From Candidatus Krumholzibacteriia bacterium (GTDB lineage: Bacteria; Krumholzibacteriota; Krumholzibacteriia; LZORAL124-64-63), in the NCBI GenBank assembly GCA_016744705.1, contig JADGDU010000003.1, positions 62,001 through 126,000 on the forward strand: a stretch of 64,000 nt of DNA. The letters are read 5' to 3'. Below, piece by piece: positions 26,547 through 34,831 of the stretch; positions within the stretch are counted from its first letter, which is position 1, and the number at the start of each line of letters is the position of its first letter. Both the position numbers and the translations under genes were made by a program. The notes below the pieces were generated by a model. The model ran no database searches. It was not told the origin of the DNA and was given only the letters and a program-made list of their open reading frames with translations.

Positions 26547-27182
26547 TTGAGTAAAGCCTCCCACCCCAAAATAGATGGTCGAGACCAAGAAGAAGAAGCT
26601 CTCGTCATAGGCCTTATTGAAGGCTCTCCTCATTGGGTCAACGAATTCCTTAGCCGCACTCACCGATCGGTCTATGCCATGACTGCCCGCCTGAGCACCG
26701 CCCCGGACCAACGCCACGACTGGTGCCAGGAAATTCTCTTGAAAATTGTCAACGAGATGGCCGCTGGGCGCTTTGTCTACCAGCGGGCTGGTTGTTTCTG
26801 GTCCTGGTTTCAGATGCGGACTAATTTTTTATTGATCAATCTTTATCACCGGAAAAAGAAACACAACCAGCGTTGGAGCACCGGGGAAATCGGGACTGCC
26901 CTGCTGGAAAAAATGCCCTTAAAAAACAATGCCGATCCCTTGAGAATCCTGGAGGCGGCAGAAGCTCGCCAGATCATCGAAGAATGCCTGGATGAAATTT
27001 CGAGTCTCGACCAACGCCGTGCTCTGGGTTTGCTGCTTTTCCAGGAACTCTCATATTTGGAAGTTTCCGAAGCTCTCGGGGCCACTCTGAACACTGTCAG
27101 GTCTTGGATACGCCGAGCACGGATATCCATGCGCCAATGCGTGGCGGGAAAATTTAATGACTCCCATGAGGAAAGCTTCTGA
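26547..27182 (+). CDS. ECF-type sigma-70 family RNA polymerase sigma factor
   Basis: From the TTG at 26547 (GGAG about 12 bases upstream) the product has 211 residues. Residues 10-95 correspond to sigma region 2 (WVNEFLSRTHRSVYAMTARL, QRHDWCQEILLKIV, FWSWFQMRTNFLLINLYHRKKKH), and residues 150-195 to region 4 with its helix-turn-helix (LSYLEVSEALGATLNTVRSWIRRARISM). ECF factors redirect RNA polymerase to stress or envelope genes. The open frame runs further upstream but overlaps the TPR gene and has no coding character there. A small acidic protein follows 99 bases downstream and may be the remains of its anti-sigma factor. Confidence 0.82.
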   Translation: MSKASHPKIDGRDQEEEALVIGLIEGSPHWVNEFLSRTHRSVYAMTARLSTAPDQRHDWCQEILLKIVNEMAAGRFVYQRAGCFWSWFQMRTNFLLINLYHRKKKHNQRWSTGEIGTALLEKMPLKNNADPLRILEAAEARQIIEECLDEISSLDQRRALGLLLFQELSYLEVSEALGATLNTVRSWIRRARISMRQCVAGKFNDSHEESF

Positions 27183-27281
27183 CATTTTCGCAACATAGTG
27201 CAACTTCCCAAGGGTCGGTTTGGTTTTTCAGAATAGAGCAGGCCATGTGTCAAGATAAGAAGAGCAGAAAGAAGTTCTACC

Positions 27282-27656
27282 ATGGGTGATTTATCTCCCC
27301 AGGAAATCGAAAGATTAATCCTCGGATACGAGGAACTCGAAGGTGCGGACAAGACGTTAGCTCATCAATATTTCCAGCAATATCCTGAATTGAGTGCACG
27401 GCTGAAATGGCACCAAAAAAAAGAAGATTTGGCCGCATCTCACATTTATAGTGCCCCAGATTTCCTTGAAAGCGATTCTTTAACAGAAGGAGATGAAGCG
27501 GCCCAACAGGAGAGCCTGCGCCTTATTCTGGCCAACCTGAACTTAAACAAGGTCCCGCCTTGGCAAGGGGTGAGTATTGATTCAACGCCCAGAATCAACA
27601 TTTACCCTGTTCTCATGGCTAGAATTTTTTTCAGACTTGAAGGCACTTCGAACTGA
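27282..27656 (+). CDS. Small acidic protein after the ECF sigma gene, possible truncated anti-sigma factor
   Basis: I do not recognise this 124-residue protein by motif. Its opening (EIERLILGYEELEGADKTLA, then YPELSARLKWHQKKED) has the helical, charged look of the cytoplasmic segment of anti-sigma factors that lack a zinc site. Such proteins should continue into a membrane span; here the frame ends without one. The last 18 codons run antisense into the RNase HI gene (overlap 27602-27656). A deletion that removed the rest and joined it to the RNase HI region would explain this. A weak GAAG ribosome site precedes the ATG at 27282. Confidence 0.55.
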   Translation: MGDLSPQEIERLILGYEELEGADKTLAHQYFQQYPELSARLKWHQKKEDLAASHIYSAPDFLESDSLTEGDEAAQQESLRLILANLNLNKVPPWQGVSIDSTPRINIYPVLMARIFFRLEGTSN

Positions 27657-28366
27657 GAAAAGCCTTCTTCTTTGGCTTCGATGGCGTTGATCGACATTCT
27701 ATCGGCCAATTCATTTCCTTCCACACCAACATGCCCATTCACATGCAACACCTGGACGGATGTCTTCAGCTTCATATACAGGGCGTACATCTTCTGAATA
27801 ATTTCCAGGTTTTTGATCTCTCCACCAGGCTTCTTCCATCCCTTTTTTTCCCAACCGACGGCCCATTGTGTAACACATTGGATGGAATATTTTGAATCGC
27901 AGAAAATGGCTACGGAATTCTTTTTCGCAATCTCTTTTTCAGCCATCAGGAGGGCCTGATGGAGAGCGTTCAACTCAGCGGTATTGTTGGTTCCATGTGC
28001 ATTGAAGAGACCAAACCAGAGCTCGGAAATTTCCCCGTCCCGGTACACGGCCAGACCGGAGCCAGCCTTGCCCGGATTGGGTTCACAACCGCCATCGGTG
28101 AATATTTTTGTATTCACCGGATGACTATCAATTTCAGCAGCGGTGTAAGTTTTCAATCCTTTGCCCGAATACCTTTTGGCGGCAGGTTTACTTTTTTTGA
28201 GGGCAGCTGAACTGCTGCCCCGGAAAGCCGATTCTGCTTCTTCACGAGTTTTGTACGATTTGTAGCGGGCACCGGCAAATTTATCGATATGCTTTTTACA
28301 GGTATCCCAACTAGTGAATATCCCGGTCTCTCTGCCTTCCCATACTACATAATACTTTTTCGCCAC
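27602..28366 (-). CDS. rnhA: Ribonuclease HI with N-terminal hybrid-binding (viroplasmin) domain
   Basis: The protein has 254 residues from GTG 28366, which has CGGAG five bases upstream. Residues 1-50 are an RNA/DNA hybrid-binding domain of the eukaryotic RNase H1/caulimovirus viroplasmin type (KKYYVVWEGRETGIFTSW, FAGARYKSYKTREEAESAF). Residues 90-240 are the RNase H fold with the four catalytic acids visible in IFTDGGCEPNPG (Asp), NNTAELNAL (Glu), IFCDSKYS (Asp) and GNELADRMS (Asp). It cuts RNA in RNA-DNA hybrids. The C-terminal tail overlaps the small ORF at 27282-27656 on the other strand. Confidence 0.95.
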   Translation of the reverse strand: MAKKYYVVWEGRETGIFTSWDTCKKHIDKFAGARYKSYKTREEAESAFRGSSSAALKKSKPAAKRYSGKGLKTYTAAEIDSHPVNTKIFTDGGCEPNPGKAGSGLAVYRDGEISELWFGLFNAHGTNNTAELNALHQALLMAEKEIAKKNSVAIFCDSKYSIQCVTQWAVGWEKKGWKKPGGEIKNLEIIQKMYALYMKLKTSVQVLHVNGHVGVEGNELADRMSINAIEAKEEGFSQFEVPSSLKKILAMRTG

Positions 28367-28433
28367 CGTTTGCTCCGTCGTTGGGTTAAATAACAAGCTT
28401 GTTCAGATTCAAATGTTACCACGGGAAAGGATA

Positions 28434-28470
28434 ATAACAAAGCCGCTCCTCCATAAGAGAAGCGGCTTTA
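28434..28470 (-). terminator. Terminator of the aconitase gene
   Basis: Read on the minus strand, AAAGCCGCT pairs with AGCGGCTTT around a 13-base loop that can extend the stem (CTC/GAG), followed by GTTATTATC. It lies between the aconitase stop and the RNase HI start. Confidence 0.7.
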
Positions 28471-28495
28471 GTCTCAACCAAACCAGCGACTAAGC

Positions 28496-30760
28496 TCAGC
28501 CTTCTTTGATCTTATTCAAAGCACTGCCCGCCTGGAACCAGTCAATCTGCTCAGCAGTCATGGTATGATCCACCACAAAGCTGTCTTCACTGCCATCGCC
28601 GTGCTTAAGCAACACCTTCAACTGACCATCAGGTTCCAGCTCGCTTAACCCAATGATGGAGAAGCGATCATCTTCCTGTACTTTGTCGTAATCTGCCGGA
28701 TTGTTAAATGTCAGAGGCAGCACACCCTGCTTCTTCAGATTGGTTTCGTGGATGCGTGCAAAGCTGCGCACGATCACCGCGGCAGCACCCAGGTGGCGAG
28801 GGCACATGGCAGCGTGCTCACGGCTGCTGCCTTCCCCGTAGTTCTCGTCGCCAATGACAACCCATCGCAAGCCTTCGCTCTTATAATGCCGGGCCACTGC
28901 CGGCACTTCGCCGTGCTCACCACTGAGCTGATCTTTTACGCTGTTAGTCTCTTCATTGAAAATATTCACCGCGCCGATCAGCATGTTATTACTGATGTTG
29001 TCCAAGTGACCACGGAAACGTAACCAGGGACCAGCCATGCTGATATGATCGGTGGTGCATTTGCCCAGGGCCTTGATCAACAGTGGCATGTTGGTGTAAT
29101 CGTTGCCATCCCAGGCACTGAAGGGCTCCAGCAGGGCCAAACGCTCGCTGGAGGGATCCACCACAACACTTACATCTGAACGATCAACGGGTGGACTGAC
29201 ATAACCACCCTTGGGCTGCACAAATCCGGCTGGCGGCAGCTCGAAGGCTGTCGCTGGGGCTTTCAGCACCACTTCTTGACCATCACCATTGGTGATGGAG
29301 TCGGCCATGGGATTGAAATCCAGGGTGCCATTCAAGCAATAGGCCATCACCGTCTCCGGGCTGCCAATGAAAGAATGGGTGTTGGGGTTTCCATCGGCCC
29401 GCTTCTTGAAGTTCCGGTTGTAGCTGGTCAGGATGGTATTGCGGCTCTCGGGTTCCACATCCACCCGCTTCCACTGGCCAATACAGGGACCACAGGCGTT
29501 GGTCAGAACCGTAGCTCCAACCTTCTCCAAAATGGCTAACTGGCCATCCCGCTCTATGGTGTCGTGTATATTTTCGGATCCAGGTGTGATCCATAAAGTC
29601 CCATTGATTTTTAACTTATTATCCAGAGCTTGCTGGGCAACATCTGTCAAACGACAAATATCTTCATAGCTGCTGTTGGTGCAGCTGCCAATGAGGGTTG
29701 CCGTAATAACACGAGGATAATCGTTGGCTTCACAGTCGGCAGCCATCTGGCTAACAGGGTGGGCAATGTCAGGACTGTGAGGGCCCACCAGATGAGGTTC
29801 CAGGGTGGTCAGATCAATCTCTACAATCTGATCATAATAATCGGCTGGGTTGGCCAGCACTTCAGGGTCGGCAACCAGCAGGTCTGCATTGTTTTCAGCA
29901 AGCTCAGCCAAGTCATCCCGGCTGGTGGCCCGCAGGTATTTACCCATACGAGCATCGTAGGGGAAAATGCTGGTGGTGGCACCCAATTCGGCGCCCATGT
30001 TGGTGATGGTGGCCTTACCAGTGCAGCTGAGACTCTCGGTGCCAGGTCCAAAATATTCGATGATGGCGTTGGTGCCACCCTTCACTGTCAGAATGCCGCA
30101 AAGCTTGAGGATGACATCCTTGGGAGCCGTCCAACCACTCAACTCACCCGTCAGTTTCACACCGATGAGTCTGGGATGTTTCACTTCCCAGTTCATGCCC
30201 ACCATGACATCCACGGCGTCGGCGCCACCCACTCCACAAGCAACCATACCCAAGCCACCGCCATTAGGCGTATGACTGTCCGTGCCAATGATCAGGCCAC
30301 CGGGGAAGGCATAATTTTCCAGTACTATCTGGTGGATGATACCGCTACCAGGTTTCCAAAAACCCATGTTGTAACGGGCCGAGGCGCTCTCCAGAAAATC
30401 GTAGACTTCCTTGTTCACATCCAAGGCGGTCAGCTTATCCGTTTCGGCGCCCTTATAAGCCTGCAGAAGGTGGTCGCAGTGAACGGTGGATGGCACAGCG
30501 GCCTCATCCCGGCCGGCTTGCATAAACTGAAGAATGGCCATCTGGGCTGTGGCATCCTGCATGGCCACGCGATCCGGGCGCAAGGCCAAGGTCGCCTCCC
30601 CACGGTCCAACTCCTGGTTCGCGGGATCGGCCAAGTGACCAAAGAGGACTTTCTCGGCCAAAGTCAGGGGATTGCCAAGGCGCCCCCGCACCACATCAAG
30701 CCGCTTCCGTGATTGCTCATATACCTTATTTACCATGTCGCGGGTGGTTTCAATGGCCAT
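28496..30760 (-). CDS. acn: Aconitate hydratase, mitochondrial type
   Basis: The 754-residue enzyme interconverts citrate and isocitrate in the TCA cycle with a [4Fe-4S] cluster. The ATG at 30760 has AGGAGG eight bases upstream; the frame could start at 30781 but without a site. Substrate and cluster motifs are visible: [34 protein letters not shown] and [10 protein letters not shown] (the three cluster cysteines lie in these last two), and in the swivel domain [15 protein letters not shown]. The sequence follows the mitochondrial ACO2/Bacteroidetes type rather than E. coli AcnA or AcnB. It stands alone, about 140 bases from the phosphoesterase gene on the same strand. Confidence 0.96.
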   Translation of the reverse strand: MAIETTRDMVNKVYEQSRKRLDVVRGRLGNPLTLAEKVLFGHLADPANQELDRGEATLALRPDRVAMQDATAQMAILQFMQAGRDEAAVPSTVHCDHLLQAYKGAETDKLTALDVNKEVYDFLESASARYNMGFWKPGSGIIHQIVLENYAFPGGLIIGTDSHTPNGGGLGMVACGVGGADAVDVMVGMNWEVKHPRLIGVKLTGELSGWTAPKDVILKLCGILTVKGGTNAIIEYFGPGTESLSCTGKATITNMGAELGATTSIFPYDARMGKYLRATSRDDLAELAENNADLLVADPEVLANPADYYDQIVEIDLTTLEPHLVGPHSPDIAHPVSQMAADCEANDYPRVITATLIGSCTNSSYEDICRLTDVAQQALDNKLKINGTLWITPGSENIHDTIERDGQLAILEKVGATVLTNACGPCIGQWKRVDVEPESRNTILTSYNRNFKKRADGNPNTHSFIGSPETVMAYCLNGTLDFNPMADSITNGDGQEVVLKAPATAFELPPAGFVQPKGGYVSPPVDRSDVSVVVDPSSERLALLEPFSAWDGNDYTNMPLLIKALGKCTTDHISMAGPWLRFRGHLDNISNNMLIGAVNIFNEETNSVKDQLSGEHGEVPAVARHYKSEGLRWVVIGDENYGEGSSREHAAMCPRHLGAAAVIVRSFARIHETNLKKQGVLPLTFNNPADYDKVQEDDRFSIIGLSELEPDGQLKVLLKHGDGSEDSFVVDHTMTAEQIDWFQAGSALNKIKEG

Positions 30761-30898
30761 TTTAGCTTCCTCCTGGAACACTTGCTAGGCAGCAACCGGC
30801 GAAGATTGTTACCGCTTGTTGGGATTTTATCTTTCAATTGGATAATATAGACTATCTGCCAAAGATTTTCCTGTTTTTTCCAGAACGTTCCCTCTGCG

Positions 30899-31630
30899 CT
30901 AACGTCCTTCCAATAACCTGCTGGCCAACCGCTCGGGCAAACCTGCTGCCAGGATCTCCTCCCGGGTTCGCTCCACATCATATTCCACTCGCTCGAAATT
31001 GATGGTGCCGTCTTCCTGATCCCAGTAAAGAAACGACGCCCTTGGATCTCCATCACGAGGTTGGCCCACGCTACCGGGGTTAAAAAGCATCATGTCCTGA
31101 CTGCTAATGGGAACCTTGGTCTGGGTTTTTGGGATCAAATTGTCGCCATCAAAAGCCAGAGCGTGGTGCGTATGACCAAAGAAACAGAGACCGGGCCCGC
31201 CCTCACGAAAAAGGAAAGCCGACGTTTGTTGAAAATCCCTCTGGTAAAGCAGATAGCGGTCACGATCATCGGGCGACCCGTGAGCCAAAATCACCCTCGG
31301 TTCCGGTTCCAACCTGGTGGGCAGATTCTTGAGATATTGCAATTGTTCAGAGCTGAGTTGGGCCCGGTTATGTTCCACTGCCGAAAGCGAGTAGGCATTG
31401 AACGACAACTCCAGAGACCCATCGGCCACCAAGGCATCATGGTTTCCCTGGATGCATGTGATATGTGACTGGCGTAAATGTTCCAGACAATCAATGGGGC
31501 GGGCACCGTAACCCACAATGTCCCCCAGGCAATAGATTGTTTCACATCCCAGTTCACTAATCCGAGCCCATACGGCTTGGAGGGCTTGCCAATTGCTGTG
31601 GATATCCGAGATAACGGCGGTTCGGGTCAT
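30899..31630 (-). CDS. Calcineurin-like metallophosphoesterase (YfcE/MJ0936-like)
   Basis: This 243-residue cytoplasmic protein shows all five binuclear-metal motifs in order: VISDIHSN, LGDIVGYG, IQGNHDAL, ILAHGSPDD and FFGHTHHAL, with the terminal NPGSVGQPRDGDPRAS loop typical of small protein-phosphatase-like and cyclic phosphodiesterases. The substrate cannot be told. The ATG is at 31630; the gene is upstream of aconitase on the same strand but separated by about 140 bases. Confidence 0.9.
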   Translation of the reverse strand: MTRTAVISDIHSNWQALQAVWARISELGCETIYCLGDIVGYGARPIDCLEHLRQSHITCIQGNHDALVADGSLELSFNAYSLSAVEHNRAQLSSEQLQYLKNLPTRLEPEPRVILAHGSPDDRDRYLLYQRDFQQTSAFLFREGGPGLCFFGHTHHALAFDGDNLIPKTQTKVPISSQDMMLFNPGSVGQPRDGDPRASFLYWDQEDGTINFERVEYDVERTREEILAAGLPERLASRLLEGR

Positions 31631-31715
31631 ACATTTTGTCCTACGATAAGATTGTGTCCTTGGATAAGTGCCTCAATATAATAAACCAGCCCCCGTCCTA
31701 ATGCTCCCAAAAAAA

Positions 31716-32861
31716 TCAGACTTTAATGTGGACGCCTTGGCGGTCCATCCACCACAAGACTGCCCACCACAGGCCCACAAACGTCAGAGCAAAGAGCAAA
31801 GAACCATTCAGAGGCCCAGCCATGGGTACAAATAGATCATGGTAAAGCATGGCTTTTAAACTCACCACCGTCCCATCCTTCCCCGGCACCTTAACCAGGT
31901 ACAACAAGCGGGCCACAAGTCCAGAGCCCACAAAGACCACCAAAGGATTGCGGCCAAAAACCACTGCGGGTCCGACACCTCTCTGCCAACCCCGACTGTC
32001 GATAAGCCAAATACACAGAGCCAAAACCAGCATGGCCAGTCCGCCGGTCAGAGCCATATAGCTGGTGGTCCACAGCTGTTTGTTCAACGGTTCCACCAGG
32101 GCCAGGTTCAGGCCGGTTCCCGTGAGCAGAATGCCAGCCGTGGCCAAGCCACTCAGGCGGACACTCAATCCCAGGGGCCTACGTAAAAATTCACCCGTAA
32201 AAAAGCCCAACATGGTGGTGGCCGCCGCTGGCCATGAAGACAACAAACCTTCCGGATCAAAAACCACGCCCCGAACCTGAAAAAGATGAGCTTCACCCAA
32301 AGTTTTGAGGTCCAAAAGGCGTACAAAATTATCTTCCAGGGCAAAACTGCCATCGCCCCAACCGGCCACCAGAGAGTGGCGCATCATCAATTCATAAAAC
32401 AACAACCAACTGACCATGGCCAGCAATCGACCGCGCAGGCTGGTGATGAAAACCACCGTCACCCCCACCATCAAATAACAGACAGCAATGCGTTGCAAGA
32501 CACCCCAAATGCGTAACTGATCCAAAGCTTCCGGGAAGGTTTTCAAGAATCCCAGCCCAAAGGGAAAGCCATTCAGAAATAGTCCCAAAGAGAAGATGAC
32601 CACCGAACGCCAAACAATCTTGCGCACCAGTTCAGACTGGGAAACACCGGCGGTCTGACGGTTGGCAAACCCCAGAGAAATCGCGACGCCAACAATGAAG
32701 AGAAAGAACGGAAAAACCAGATCCGTTGGGGTGAGTCCATGCCATGCAGCATGCCGCAAAGGCGGATAGATGTGGGCCCAGCTGCCGGGGTTGTTCACCA
32801 GAATCATCAACGCCACTGTCAGACCGCGAAAGGCGTCCAAGGCAAGAAGTCGTTGCTTCAA
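31716..32861 (-). CDS. HGSNAT-like (COG4299/DUF5009) transmembrane acyltransferase
   Basis: This polytopic membrane protein of 381 residues starts at TTG 32861 with CGGAGAA seven bases upstream. The family opening is clear: LLALDAFRGLTVALMILVNN, then WHGLTPTDLVFPFFLFIVGV; the central histidine and aspartate in these phrases are conserved in heparan-alpha-glucosaminide N-acetyltransferase homologues. About ten membrane segments follow. Bacterial members are taken to acetylate sugars of periplasmic glycans using cytoplasmic acetyl-CoA, for example in peptidoglycan or host-glycan turnover. No glycosidase is nearby, so the substrate is open. Confidence 0.9.
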   Translation of the reverse strand: MKQRLLALDAFRGLTVALMILVNNPGSWAHIYPPLRHAAWHGLTPTDLVFPFFLFIVGVAISLGFANRQTAGVSQSELVRKIVWRSVVIFSLGLFLNGFPFGLGFLKTFPEALDQLRIWGVLQRIAVCYLMVGVTVVFITSLRGRLLAMVSWLLFYELMMRHSLVAGWGDGSFALEDNFVRLLDLKTLGEAHLFQVRGVVFDPEGLLSSWPAAATTMLGFFTGEFLRRPLGLSVRLSGLATAGILLTGTGLNLALVEPLNKQLWTTSYMALTGGLAMLVLALCIWLIDSRGWQRGVGPAVVFGRNPLVVFVGSGLVARLLYLVKVPGKDGTVVSLKAMLYHDLFVPMAGPLNGSLLFALTFVGLWWAVLWWMDRQGVHIKV

Positions 32862-32910
32862 TGTGTGATTCTCCGATGCATGGTTATGCCGACTCAGGCC
32901 TCGGGGCTAA

Positions 32911-33729
32911 CTAATTGGAATGGAATGACATTCCCTTCTTTTTGATCACGCCCAAATCAAACTCACTCATGGGCGGACAATAGACTTCTTCCAATTGGCT
33001 GCGATAGAACTCAAGGCCTTGTGTTATTTCCACCGGCAACAGCTTGTTTTCGAAAGGTACTCCCGTATCACTCCAGTCCAATTTCTTGGCAGCATCCCGC
33101 CACACTTCAGCCTCTTCAGAGCGACCCACTTCGGCCAAGGCCCCGGCGTGAGCTTTCAGCAGCTCTTCAATCAGACCCACTTCCCGGGAATTGAAGCTTC
33201 CACCATCAGAACCATCAATGCCGGTGTTGGGTTCAAAACCCAGCCAGGAATTGTACGCCAAAACATAAATCCAAGTGTATTCGCCAAGCCCCATACCCTC
33301 GGCCATCAGAGCTTCATTTCTAGTTTCCAGGACTGTGCCCATTTCCATAACCAGGCCCTTGACTGATCCCATCACCTTGCCAAGGCCGGTAAAAATTTCT
33401 TTTGCGCTGGGTTCTTCGCCGCCATTATCCAATTCCTCCATGGCCTCAAATCCACCCACTATCTCTTCAAAATCCTGGCAGGAGGGCATCAAGGCCTGCC
33501 GCACGGCAAGAAAGGTCTCAATCCTTTCAGGTGTCAGGCCTTCCACCCCTGGAATGAAATCACCGGGCTCACCGTATGCTTCGGTCAGTTTTTTCTGACT
33601 GCTGACAGCCTTGTTCATGGGTTGAGAAAAGAAAACGCCAGCCCCCACAAACAACAGAATATTCACCAAAATGGTAACCCCACAACCCACACCGCAACCT
33701 ATGAGCCATTTTTTCCCGGTCCCAGCCAT
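32911..33729 (-). CDS. Single-span membrane protein of unknown function
   Basis: I do not recognise this protein of 272 residues. Its N-terminus is a membrane anchor (WLIGCGVGCGVTILVNILLF, residues 9-31) with no cleavage site. The remainder is acidic and mostly helical (LTEAYGEPGDFIPGVEGLTP, TRNEALMAEGMGLGEYTWIYVLAYN). AAAGGA lies upstream of the ATG at 33729. The next gene in the same direction starts 50 bases downstream of its stop, and the diiron-candidate gene at 33889 diverges from it. Confidence 0.75.
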   Translation of the reverse strand: MAGTGKKWLIGCGVGCGVTILVNILLFVGAGVFFSQPMNKAVSSQKKLTEAYGEPGDFIPGVEGLTPERIETFLAVRQALMPSCQDFEEIVGGFEAMEELDNGGEEPSAKEIFTGLGKVMGSVKGLVMEMGTVLETRNEALMAEGMGLGEYTWIYVLAYNSWLGFEPNTGIDGSDGGSFNSREVGLIEELLKAHAGALAEVGRSEEAEVWRDAAKKLDWSDTGVPFENKLLPVEITQGLEFYRSQLEEVYCPPMSEFDLGVIKKKGMSFHSN

Positions 33730-33888
33730 GATTTATCCTTTCAAAAACAAAACCCACATGATCAACCACCGGAGAACGAAATATGATCTACCCGGGTTTC
33801 AATTTTTCTGGATGCGCACATTCAAGAGTGTGGCTATCCTGTATCGTATCAAATGCCACTGACCAGAACAATGACTAGGGAGGTACCA

Positions 33889-34773
33889 ATGCAGCTGCAA
33901 GTTTCTGCTCAAATCGAGACGATGGTCTCTGAAGGCCACATATCCTCAGACGATGCTATGCGATTTTCACAATTTGTCGATACCTGTAACACACAATTCA
34001 TGACCCACCCCGTCATCACTGACAACAAATACTGCCAATGGTTCGCCACCGGGAAAGCCCATCGGGAAAACATCAAACACTTCGTGGTCCAATTTTCTGT
34101 TTTCTCCAACCTCTTTCTCATTGCCCAACTCATGAAGGTCATTAACGCCGGCAGTCTCGAAGGAATGCGCGCCAGCAAAGAAATTCTGGCCAACGAGCTG
34201 GGGGTTATCTTCCACAAAGAAGGTAGCAAAATCGGCGACGTGAATGACAAGGACCGTGAAGGGGATCCGGATATTGTTTCCCTCGAAGGCTCTGTTGATG
34301 GTGGCCGGTTTCGCTTTCGTGCCGCCCACTTCGAGTGGATTGTGAAATTGGGCGAAGTGCTCGACCTCGGCTTCAACGACCTGGGCAAACGCCGCAACGG
34401 TACTCCCAGCACTCTTTTCTTTTGCGATCAACTGACGGCCATCTATGGAAATGAAGACCCCAACATCGCTGAAGGGGCCAGCTTCGCGGTGGAAAACTGG
34501 GCCGCCGCGGGATTTTGGAAACAACTGATTGCCGGACTCGAAGCCTTCAAACAATCTGAAGAACCCAAGCTCCCCCTGGCCTTCTTCACCTGGCACGACA
34601 AAATCGAAGAGCAGCACGCCGGGCATGTGATGGATGAGCTGGAAGAACTCTACTTCACCGAAGGGTTTGATGAAGAGAAATTCATTGCGGGTGGCAAGGA
34701 GATGCTTAATGGCGTCGAAGCCTTCTGGACAGGGCTCAACGAACAACGCATTGCTTTGGATTTCAAAGACTGA
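33889..34773 (+). CDS. Heme-oxygenase-like (TENA/CADD-fold) protein, candidate diiron oxygenase
   Basis: The 294-residue protein starts at ATG 33889, five bases after GGGAGG; an open frame from 33853 lacks a site. The sequence is all-helical with HRENIKHFVVQFSVFSNLFL and a row of possible metal ligands: E and H in NELGVIFHKE, H in AAHFEWIVK, E in FAVENWAAAGFW, and H-x3-E-x2-H in WHDKIEEQHAGHVMDELEEL. The last motif matches the H-x3-D/E-x2-H site of CADD-type heme-oxygenase-like diiron enzymes, which hydroxylate, desaturate or decarboxylate small molecules. The ligand assignment and enzymatic activity are inferred from spacing. It converges with the multiheme cytochrome gene and has no obvious pathway partner. 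Confidence 0.75.
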   Translation: MQLQVSAQIETMVSEGHISSDDAMRFSQFVDTCNTQFMTHPVITDNKYCQWFATGKAHRENIKHFVVQFSVFSNLFLIAQLMKVINAGSLEGMRASKEILANELGVIFHKEGSKIGDVNDKDREGDPDIVSLEGSVDGGRFRFRAAHFEWIVKLGEVLDLGFNDLGKRRNGTPSTLFFCDQLTAIYGNEDPNIAEGASFAVENWAAAGFWKQLIAGLEAFKQSEEPKLPLAFFTWHDKIEEQHAGHVMDELEELYFTEGFDEEKFIAGGKEMLNGVEAFWTGLNEQRIALDFKD

Positions 34774-34798
34774 ATCTGAAAAATTTGATCGCAAATGT

Positions 34799-34830
34799 GG
34801 GCGGGCCTGTTACCAGGCCCGCCCTTCGTC
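34799..34830. terminator. Hairpin between convergent genes
   Basis: An 11-bp perfect stem (GGGCGGGCCTG / CAGGCCCGCCC) with a TTAC loop lies between the diiron-candidate gene and the multiheme cytochrome gene. The T tract is short (TTCGTCATT), so it is a moderate terminator that could serve both strands. Confidence 0.65.
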
Positions 34831-34831
34831 A

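Noticed and set aside
29630..30712. 360-codon plus-strand frame opposite aconitase
   Set aside because: Antisense shadow of a well conserved enzyme; no ribosome site and no recognisable motif.
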